A stretch of DNA of 64,000 nt. Source: Bugula neritina. Lineage: Eukaryota > Bryozoa > Gymnolaemata > Cheilostomatida > Bugulidae. Below, in pieces: positions 27,901 to 39,900 of this stretch (position 1 is its first letter; every line of letters starts with the position of its first letter). The position numbers and the translations under genes were made by a program. The notes below the pieces were generated by a model, which worked only from the letters and a program-made list of their open reading frames with translations, made no database searches and had not been told where the DNA came from. Location: the NCBI GenBank assembly GCA_964035545.1, contig OZ037769.1, positions 6,010,429-6,074,428 of the forward strand, given 5' to 3'.

Positions 27901-30900
27901 ATCTTTGGGTGGCAGTGCTAAAAGAATAAAAACTTAAAGAACTATTGAGTAATAAATATAATCATAAAGTACGACAGCTGCTATCTATAAAGTAGGCTTA
28001 TATATACATCTACATTATATATACGTTATACAATATATATGTGCATGTGTGTAGCATCGTAGTAGCTTTAGTATCATAGTTGCCTGCAGTTGTAACACAA
28101 GGCATTTGCATTTCTAAGAATTTAAGTGGATGTGATAGGCCAACACTAATGATAGTGGAAGTGTTTCGCAATAGTGGAAAATCCAAATAGATTTTTCCAC
28201 AATTGCATTAATTTTCCCAAATGATAAGTAGCACATTTTATGGGCTACAAATTTTGGAACTCGGAGTAGGTTTTCCAACATGGAGGTATATAAGGAGTGG
28301 ATCAGCAATAACACATCATTGCCCTTACTACTACCTGACAGAAAGCTAAAAGGAAGCTGATAAGAGAGCGTAGAGAAAGTGAGTAAGCCTACATTATAAC
28401 ACCGGGCTACTAAAATTGCTCTACTTAACATAACTGTGAATAAATAATTAATAATACTATAATTATTAAATTTTATTTTCTAAGAATTAATTTAGCAACA
28501 TTTATTAGAAAAGAATTGATAGAATGCCTATAGAAAGATGTTTACAGTTTTATATTAATAAATTATAAATATTATTCATGATACTATAAAATGTTTTAGC
28601 GATGCTTTTACTAGTGAAAAAAACAATCAGTTTTAAAGCATTTGGCTTACAGTAATGTGCTTTAATTTTTTTAATTATACAAAATATAAACTTTAACTAA
28701 AATTTACTATATGCTAAAAGCTTAATTAAATGGAAAAATAAATGCTATCTTTTCGTACACATCTGCTTATATTTATAAATTATTTAAAATATTTTAATAT
28801 ATTCATTATTTGAATTATTTATAGTGATACAATATTTATATGTAGTAATGCCACTAAAATCACCTGATAGTAACCTAGTATGAAGCAATTTTCACTACTT
28901 TGACTATCATAATAAGCTTATTCAAATACTAAAAGACCAAACTATGATGCTAATGAAATGTTCCACGTTACAGAAATGATCAAGGTTTAAATTTATTGAA
29001 ATAAACTTACTCTCAATATGTTATAGAAATGGCCGGTGCTAACAGGGGTATTGCATTTAACGATTACGAGGATCACCCAGATTTTCTCGGACCTTCCAAG
29101 ATGAAAAAATCTAAGAAAATTGAAGGGCCTCACTTTGATAGTGGTTGCTATTATAAGCCAGAGTAAATATATTATATTGAATTTATTATTCTGATTCTGC
29201 ATAAATATATGTTTTTTATAAAGTGCGCAAAATGAGAAATAGGTCAAGTCAGCTGGCCTGATAATGTTCCATACACTGACTAATATAAGCAGTATTCTAC
29301 CATCTACAGCCTCATATTACCAGGTAGTCCAGCGCATCTGATGAAACCTGAGCTAAGCTTCTAAATATAGTAATACACACATACTGCAGAATATGCTGGC
29401 AATTTTCTAATCAACTATTTGCATATTTTTTGGCAAAAATTAGAGTTGTTTCCAGCCAAATGCGCACATAAGTTTAACTCGCATATCTATATGTTTAGTC
29501 AAGTCTTGGTAAAGTATGGGCAGTAAAATCATAGTATTGTCAGCTAAATACATTGTAATTTTTTCTGAGGTAATACATATATACATATTAAGTTCTCAAT
29601 GATTGCCGATGCCCTTAAGACTGTATGTTAGTGAGGAAAACAGCACCGTTTTAAGAAAACTTTAAAATGTTTATCCACCTTGTAAAGTATACTAGCATCA
29701 TTCAAAAATCACTGAAAAATCTATCAAGCCATAAATGTCCTGTTGTTAGTTTTACCGCCCTTAATAAGTTTTTCAGATAAAACTTAGAATTGCTTGACAG
29801 GTTTAAGACACAACCACACTGAGTAAGTGATAGACCTTCTGCTGAATCAACTCAATGTGAAAGTAACCAAAATAACAGATTTCTATCTGAGAGTGCTAAG
29901 ATCTGGTTTAACCAGTCTCTATATGAAAGCAGTGCGCTTGAAAAATTAGAGAAATAAAAACACTTTATACAAAAAATCATGATACAACTTTTCTAAATAA
30001 TTAGTATTGTTTAGAAATAGAAAAGGCCATGAACATTATAATGTTCTCTCATAACTTTCTATTTCAGGCATTATGCTAATGGCGAGTTCTACTTGGTGAG
30101 GAGATGTCTGTGTAAGAAATTTAATGAAGAAGAAGAACGCCACTTCAACGACAATTGCCATTACAAACGCTACAAAGATGTCTACAGCACAGAAATTTAT
30201 CTAATGCTGAAATGTTACTGTAAAGAGTCGGAGAGTCAGCTAGCGTGACAAATCTTATGGTATTCAGATGAAGTGTTACATTATAATAAATATATATTAA
30301 ACTTCATTTCCACTAAATATTTATGTAAAATAGTTTTACAACCGTACCAATATATTTATGTAATAAAAAATATAGATGAAACCTGATTAAAATCTCTTCA
30401 GCTAAGTTATAAGTTGCTAGCTCCTGCACGCTGATGTATTTAAAGCATTCTGTCGATTTTAGAATGCTGTTAAAACAAAGCCATTTCAACTACACAGTCA
30501 CAGCAGACACAACTTTTCTCTTTTTTGATACAAACAGTTGACTACTAGAGGTTATACAAGGCACAAATGATACTTATTATAATATCATCATAGTTTTTAT
30601 AACTAAGAAATAGTCGTACCTCCTGATTCATAATCCGACTCGTCTCCATCTTTCTTAATAATTTTCTTGACTCTTTTGCCTCCCCAGCTAAAACAAGTGC
30701 AAACTCTGTGTCAGCATGTTTTAAGGGTTATAAAAGGCCTGGCAGCTATAATAGGGAAAGCTTGCATATTCCAATACATCAGTAGTCAGCAGGGAATAAT
30801 ATCTCACATGAAATAGCTCTGCAGTGTATGAATCTTTTTGCATGAAAAAACTTTGATAGTTAATAATTGAGACAAAATATTTAAATAAAATTGATGTAAA

Positions 30901-33900
30901 ACCACAAGTTGGCAAAATGCCATTTCATTAAAACAGATAAGATAATACAAGTATTTTAATTCTTATACATTTGTGGCAGTTGTATCACAAGGGGCAATGT
31001 TTACAGTACAGTGTGCTATCACTAACTAAGTGTGGCCAACAATGCTATGATACTTCCATTATCTATTTCTACATTGTTAGAAAATCTCTGACACACCTTA
31101 TCTAAGTGGTATTAAGATACATATATATCTTAGCTATCCTCTAACGACTGCAAGAGGGTGGTATTCGGAAAAAACTTTGTTTTATAATATATTTTGTGCT
31201 CATGCTGATGACAATTCAACTTGAAACTTGCAATCCAGCTCAGCAATTTAACTCTGTGTTGCAGTAGATAAGAATAACACGTCATAAAAATCAGAAATAA
31301 TTACTGTTAGTTTTACAATACAACAGATCAGAAATCCCAAATCGATTCAAAACATGTTTGCACAAAATTGATTATAACACAACATTGGTTGAGCACACAA
31401 CCCTCAAAAAGGCTGTAGATGATAGCTAAGATATATATGAATATTTAAATAATGCATAAATAAAGTGTAATTGAAACACAACTTTTAAAAATATAAAATG
31501 CCACGTTCTTTCAAAACAAACCCTAGTTGCTATAGACACTCACTCATCATGGCCTGGGCCCAGACTCCTGTTGTCAGCCTTGCCCTTCTTGGTTAGCCCT
31601 CGTTCTGAGCCCTTGTCATAAGTTACCATGCTCTTGTACTTCTGTTTGAAGCCCTCAGGGTCCGCCTCGTACTCGTCCGAGTCCCATTCCATGCCCTCAG
31701 CTAAGGCGCGTTCTTTTCTCAACTGCTTCTTATTTCTACAAAACACAATGGAAAAATGTTAGTCCACAAATATACATAAAAATTAACTCCAGATTATGAA
31801 TAAATGTTGAATTTGTGCAGTCAGAAAGCATTTTTAAACTGCAGCCTCTTTTTGGATCTAGTTGCTTCTGTATTGCAAATTACAAGGACGGAAATATTCT
31901 CACTTCTCATGTTTTGCCATGATCTCATCAAACTTGTCGCCATATTTCTCACGTCTGCGCTGTTCTCGAGCTGCCTTTCTCTGAGCCTTCTTAGCCAAAT
32001 ATTCTTCTCTCTCCTGCTCTGTCATGTTTTCTAAATCTGGTTCATCTTCAGTGTCTGTTGAGTTATCGCTATAGCAACGAATTAACAAGATGTCAACATA
32101 GCAACACATAAACAAGTTATCACTACAGCAACACATAAGCAAGTTATTGCTATAACAACACATAGACAAGTCATCTCAATGTAATAAACTGAAATTTGTC
32201 GCAATAGTGACTATTCAAAGCGATTTCTTTAGGAGCACACTAAATGCTATTAGAGTTCAAAAAAATTACCTGATACAATCAGTTGGAAGTAAAAAGTCTA
32301 ATTTCCAATCCAAAGACTAACTAAATGTTGTTAACATCACTGTTACTGCCAGTTTGACCAGTTAGAAAGGCTATTACATATTGTTTATACAGTGGATATC
32401 TGCATTATATGTTCAATTCACCTGAATCCACCTTTGAAGTGGTCTCTTGTTTTACCAAGCTTCTTTCTTTCCTTTCCATCTTTACCCTTTCTTCTCCCCA
32501 ATGCACCAGCTTTTGAAGGCTTGGCCCTGACAACTCTGTTACCATTTGAGTCAATGAAACTCTCCATGGAGTCAGAATCTTCTGCAATCACAGTTGAAAT
32601 TGCAGATCTATCTCAAATTGTGGAATAAATAATAAATTTTAAATGTACAGTTATGCAATCAACAGCTTTTAAAAGGAATGAGCAGTGCTTTTTTCGCTGC
32701 TACAACATATAGCTTCGTACTACATTAGCATGTGACATAGAGGAACTGTTCGGACCTGAATGATACATTTCAACAGCACCATGTCCAATCACCTTCCCGT
32801 CAGCGTCTCGAATTCTCTTCTTTCGAACTCTACGCCGAGTGCCTCCTGCGCTGACATCACTGTGATAACTAAATGATATCATAATACAGTGTAATGACAT
32901 CATAACACAGTGTTTGACGTCATAATACAGTGTATAACATCATAATGCAGTGTAATGACATCATAACACAGTGTAATGGCATCATAACACAGTGTATGAC
33001 GTCATAATACAGTGTGATAGCATCATAATACAGTGTAATGACATCATAATACAGTGTATGACGTCATAATATAGTGTGATGGCATCATAATACAGCGTAA
33101 TCATGTATAATATTTTGTAATGACATAATATGGGGTAATGACATAATAATACAGTGTGATGACATCATAATATAGCAGCTATAATACCACAACTACCAAT
33201 AAAAAAAACTCATGTAAGTTTATAGTTCCTATCCCTGTGAGAAAACCCCTGATGAAAAGATTTTTTGTTAAATCGAGCTAAGGACTTATTCCTCTATGTG
33301 GCAAAGAAGCAATTATGACTGAATGCTTTTCCAAACATCACCGATGGTCTCTGCTGGGTTTTGAACCCATAACTTCAGGTTTACTAAGCCAAACACTTAA
33401 CCCCTAGACCACGGCTACTCCCTACTAACTACCAATAACATATAATCTAATGCCATAATCACACTACAGTAACTACCAATAAGATACAGTGTACTATCAT
33501 GAGTCATGACATTTTAATACCAATATATAAATTCTAAAAGTTACCTATACTCGCTGTCGCTGCCGTGCACCTTTTTGCCCTTTTTAGCTCTTTCCTTAGC
33601 TTTGTGTTTCTTGTCGGCCTTTCTCATAATCAGACTATCATCACTATGATATTCCTCATCAGCACCATACGTACCGTCAGCATTTCGTTTCTTCCTTCTA
33701 ACTCGTCGCGTTCCTCCAGCACTCACCACGCTGTAGCACCAATACTTTCTTGTTAGTAAAACTAGTCGAGTTTACACACTAGGCAGTAGTGACTTAAATT
33801 CACTCAATTGAAAATGAAAGAATTTTATTATAAACATGTTGAATACAGATAGACTGGCCGCCTAAACTCTGTCCAAGTTTAGAAAATATGATTGTCACCC

Positions 33901-36900
33901 GAGTGCAATGGCGCCATAAATTAAATTTGCTACTTGCGAACAGCTTTCATTAGAAGAGTGTTCTTTCACATGTAACATACATAAAAAATATAAAAAAACC
34001 ATTTGAAGTTGATTTGAACATCACCACTATAAAATACTGAGTAATATTGTGAATTTTTAATTACATGTCAGTGCAACATTTAATTTATTTATAAAATATA
34101 GTCCCAGCCTTCAAATAAAAAAGTGATTTTGTCGCCAAACTAACCAATTTCATTAAAATGCATTGGATAGCTGCAGATTTTGAAAACATAAAAATATACC
34201 CCATTATTATTCTCTTTTAGTTTATAATTCAATTTTGAAGTGACATGTATAACCCAAGGAGTTGGAGTTTTATTTTCCACATGACTCATAGCCAATAATA
34301 CATACTTCCTCTCAATACACAATAACAGACCTGGAGATCTGATACAGTATACCTACTAACCTGTAGTAACTATGAGCACCTACTAACCGGTAGTAACTAT
34401 GAGCACCTACTAACCTGTAGTAACTATGAGCACTGTCAGCACCGTGTTTCCTCTCTCTACGACGCTGACGCCGTCTAGCTTTGCCCTCCTCGTCTTCATC
34501 TTCATTGTACTCTTTTTCTGCAGAGTAGGTTCCGTCGCCTCTTTTCCGCTTACGCAACACTTTCTTAGTTCCTCCGGCACTGTAGACGCTACGGTAGCTG
34601 TTAACAGAATAGAAAGTAGACTCAGAGTATATACAGGTTCACAGGCTATTTGTAAACATCTAGGAGCAGTAATGGAGAAATTGAGATAGCCTAAGTTCTT
34701 TAATTTTTTTTATAAATTTTAGTTTGGGGCGCAGGGTGCAATTCTTGCAAAAGCATAACTTCTTTTGTTACATTTCTAATTTAGAACACAGGCTTTTCTC
34801 AATTTCTCCATTACTGCACCTACCTCTTCATAAAGTAACCAGATGTTTGAGCAGCGAAACATAATCTCACCAGCTTAAAAATATGATTATACGGTACACA
34901 CATGTTACATGCGTAAGCTAATTCTAAAAACAACTAACACATACGATATGTATACATAAAGAAAATTACAACTTAAATAACAGTACAAAAAACATATGAA
35001 ACTCTTAAAGATGAACACAATGGCATTCAAAATATTAGTTTGCTTTGCTTTAGTATAAGTAAAGTAACATGAAAATTAATTTTTTTCTAGTTTATCTTTT
35101 TTAATGAAGTTACTAACTAGCTCTTAACGATATATTCAAAATATATTATTAGTGTATTTTAATATAATATTAAGACATTTTCATATAAAAGTAAGAAAGC
35201 CAACATTTAATATGTGGCTAGAATCATATGAGCTAGTTTAAGTTTATCTGCAGTATTTTAGTTAATTATTATTGCATCATGTTGATTTCATTGCAGAAAA
35301 AATCTGTTGATAAACACAATTTGCAGAATGACACCTGATCAGCACACATCAGCACACACTAACAACCATACCTATACTCAGAGTCCGAGCCTGCGTTACG
35401 TAGGCCCGCCTTCATAGCTTTATATTTCTTTACTTCATTTTTGCTAGGCAGAATATTGCCGTGTTCATCTACAAGCACGTCGCTGTCACTACCATCTCCG
35501 GCAGCACCTCCCTTCTTACCTTTGCCTGTTTATATTACAATAACACTTTGTTAGCTCTTTACCTGTTCATATTATAATAACACCCTGCTAGCTCTTTCCA
35601 AGAAGTCTAACTAACTACTAAAGAAGAATTTACAACAACGAAATCATACAGGTATTTTTATTAGCCAGCATACTGTAGTTTAGCATAGCATTGCATAGTA
35701 TAGCATAGAACAGTATAGTACAGTATATTATAGTATAGCATAGCATTGCATAGTATAGCATAGAACAGTGTATTACAGTATATTATAATATAGCACAGCA
35801 TTAATATAGAAAAGCATAGTGTAATATAGTATAGCATAGCATAGTATAGCATAGTATATATAGTATAGTAAGGAAAGCTGAAACACTGCTATTCAGATAG
35901 TTTTGAATTGAAGGCCTAGAGTAAAGCACACAAAATATGTGCAGTAAACCCAATATTATTCTATTGTCGAAACTCCTGAGTAAAAGCTTAACTGTTAGTA
36001 TAGCCTGAGGATTTTAAAACTGGAGTTGTGAAAAAATATTCTCGCTGATATCACCAACTGCCTTCAAGACTTAATAGAAGTGATTTCAGGCCCAGTGCGT
36101 GCTAAGCAATCCGCTCTTTACATTTAATATATAAAAGATATTACAACATCCATATTTGTAGGGCAGAAATTACGCAATAACAAATAGAAAGACAACTCCT
36201 ATTTGCAACAAATGGGGAAAATAGAGGTCAAGGTTACCCTAGCCCAGATTCTAAAACAGCTAATTACAGTATGCAGCACCTTTCTTCTTTCTATTCTTCC
36301 CTCCGGCTGCTCTGTTATTGTCACTACCATAATACTCTCCACCATCACCTCCAGCCAACAGGTCCTCCAAATCCTCAAAATCCGACGCTTTTCCAAGTTT
36401 TCTGAATGCAAACACCAAAAATGATATTTCTGATCAATTTTCACACAATTTAATTAATAAATAACGTTGGCTTTGGTGAATCTTGAAGAATACCATCCGC
36501 ATTTCAGTAACTAAACAAGAGCCCAAGTTTGATAATATATAATATATTAGATATAATAGGTCATTTTACAATCCACCCCAACTACAATTATTATTTTGGT
36601 ATTCACAAGGTAATACAATTTTGATTTAGTATAAGCAGTGGAACAAAAAAAGGTAAGACAATTTCCCAGAATAAAGCTCATACTTTTTGTATTTCTTGCC
36701 AGTCTTCTCATCTATAACCACTTCATATACCACACCATCATCTCCCACCAGTCTTTTGCCTGGCAAACAGAATGTGCAAAAAAAGTATACAATTTGTCAA
36801 GATAGTCAAAAGCTGATCACTAAATCAAAGAGAATGCAAACAAAGTATTCCACAGAGCCATAAGCTGCTGAGAAACGGCATCTCAAACAGGAAGTAGAGT

Positions 36901-39900
36901 CACTGACCCACGGCTGTGTTCTGAATAATCTCGTCAGCATCCGAATCTTCGTCGGCATACACGGTGCTGGCCTTCTCCCAGCTCTCTAGCACCTCCCCCT
37001 TCTCCAGCTTTATGAACTTCCTGAGAGCCTCTTTGTCACCACCGGCTTTCTCGAACTCTGCGTACTCTTCCTCCGTCATCATAATCGTCTTCTCCACCTT
37101 TGATAATAAACAATCAGTTACAAACCTCATTAAACCTCACTTTATTTATTATACCACAAATGATAGTTAAATATTAGTCACAACGATATCTGTCAGAAAC
37201 TTATTAATAGATACTCTATTTTGTCATCAATAAGAGATTGAGTTGTTTTTTTTTTTTAATTAATACTGCTAAAAAAATTGAGTAAATTTATTAGTAAATT
37301 ATATTATATTCATTGTCAAAAGGAATAACTATTTACCTAATATGCTTTTAAACTTTCAAACGTCTAAATATGGTTTTTAAACATAAAAATGCTGAATAAA
37401 ACTTCAACACAATACCATTGTGTTCCCAAGAGGTACTGTGAGACCCAATGGTAACATCAACTCACCATCCTTCCACTTTTAGTCCTAATCATTGTTTTCA
37501 ACACCTTCATGGGTTTGGGGGGAGGTGGCTTTTCCCCTGGTTTATGAGTCTTTTTTACTTTCTGCCAACTCTCAACCTTTTCATCTCTGCCCATGTACTT
37601 CTGAAGTATCTATAACAGATGTAATAGCACATAGTGTCAGAATAGCATTATAATAGTTCATGAAATTGTCTCTACAGTACAAGCACAAATAAGCGCACTT
37701 GCCAAAGCAAGCCCATTCCAGAAAATAGCTTATTAACATGGCAAACACTGGCAACACAGCTCATTCTATTACAGTACTCTTTCCGTATCTCACTCTAATA
37801 AACAATACAATGTAATATATGCATCACGAATAAAACTTAATGTGTCTAAGCGTAAATAGATAAATTATACCAAAGTTGTTATATTTATACTAAACCTTAA
37901 AGACAGAAGTATATACATACTGTGGTTGGGTCTCCCCCAGCCTGAGTGATTCTCTGAAGTTCTTCATATTCCTCTTTACTCACTAGAATTGTCTTCTCTA
38001 TCATTCTACCACTTTTAGTCCTCACCATGGTCTTTATCTACAGTAGAATAGAGAATACGTCTGTGACACTTTTACTATATAGATAGCTGAGCTGTGACAC
38101 TTTTACTATATAGGGAGTTGAGCTGTGACACTTTTACTATATAGATAGTTGAACTGTGACACTTTTACTATATAGATAGCTGAGCTGTGACACTTTTACT
38201 ATATAGGGAGTTGAGCTGTGACACTTTTACTATATAGATAGTTGAACTGTGACACTTTTACTATATAGATAGCTGAGCTGTGACACTTTTACTATATAGA
38301 TAGCTGAGCTGTGACACTTTTACTATATAGGGAGTTGAGCTGTGACACTTTTACTATATAGATAGTTGAACTGTGACACTTTTACTATATAGATAGCTGA
38401 ACTGTGACACTTTTACTATATAGATAGTTGAACTGTGACACTTTTACTATATAGGGAGTTGAACTGTGACGCTTTTACTATACGGGGAGTTGAATTGTGA
38501 CTTCTGTATGCCACACAAAAAATGTCACTTTTATGGCATCTGATATAATATCAGATACCTAGGCACAAACCAATATCCATGAATTAGCTCACAGATATAT
38601 AACACCGCAGCAGCAATAACTGCTACAGATTTTACTTTCAGCATAATATATCTACACCTGCAAAAACCTAGGTAAATTGATCTCATTTGTAAGTAAAACT
38701 AAATATATTGAAAATAAACTTATCTATTAAGGAGTAATATCATCTCGAAGAACCATAAAATTATATTGTACATATCTAGAATTGAAAAGAAAAATAATCT
38801 TGAGTCCAGAGAAAACACACATATTTCTCTGCTGATGTGTTTTCATAACTATAGGAATTGTTTTAATGTATCATCAAAACATCTTAAAATAGTTAAAGTA
38901 AGGATTACTCTCAAAAATGGTAACAGTAAGGGCGTTGGTCAAATGTTCCAACCACAATACCTGTCTGACTTCTGCCTCTCCCCAACCATCAATCTTCTCA
39001 CCATCTTCAGGCTTTACATACTTGTTCAGTACTTTCATCACTTCCTCTGTATTCATGTTGCCAGCTTTAATCTTGTCGTAATCACTCTTACTTACATACA
39101 CCATCTTTTCCTTTAGCCTGCCACTCTTAGTACGTACATACGTCTTTATCATCTTCACCTACACACATGTACCACGGGTTACATCAAGTGATGGCACTGG
39201 TAAATAGGTTGTGAAGCTAGGAAACTTAATTGCTAATGCAGTAAGTATTTAAGGTCAAAATAACATATACAAATGCAAATACAATGCATTATATAAGCAA
39301 GAATTTTTATTCATTTCATCAGCTTAAATAGAAACAACCTTAGCACCTGTAAAATATTTAAATAAAACTCAGATTTCCATGTTTCAATTAGCAGAAAATT
39401 TAAAAATTTACCATTTTACAAAAAACTTCGATGATGAATTTTGGCTGTAAGCTTATAATAGGTCAAAATAGCATATTTTAAAATAAATTAGTCCCTTAAG
39501 AGTGTTGTGATTCAGTAATAAGAGTTACCTCCTCTTTGTCCCAAGACTCGAGGTTTCCAGCCTCTTCCTTGGTGAGATATTTTTTGAGAATATCGGAAGC
39601 CTTGCCACCTCCTTTAGTAAACTTCTCATAATCCTCAGCTGATAGGAACACAACTCTTTCAATTATTTTGCCACTTTTAGTTCGGATGTATGTTTTCACT
39701 GCACGGACAGCTGCAAACAGATCAAATAAGCAAAAACATAAAAAATAACTATATACAATTGGAATTGAGTGTGAACCTTGAAGGGTAAAAGTATACCGTT
39801 TTTATTGATAAGACATGATAAAGTCAATGAGTTATTCTACAGATGTCAAATCAAATCTACACTCGACCGAAAAGAAAAATGCAATAGAACTTTGCCGAGG

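Noticed and set aside
38061-38505. CRISPR-like array
   Set aside because: Units are directly tandem without unique spacers, in an animal genome; it is a minisatellite.
38766-39116. 116-codon plus-strand frame
   Set aside because: It is the antisense of exon 6 of the unnamed gene; the minus-strand reading has the repeat motif and splice sites.
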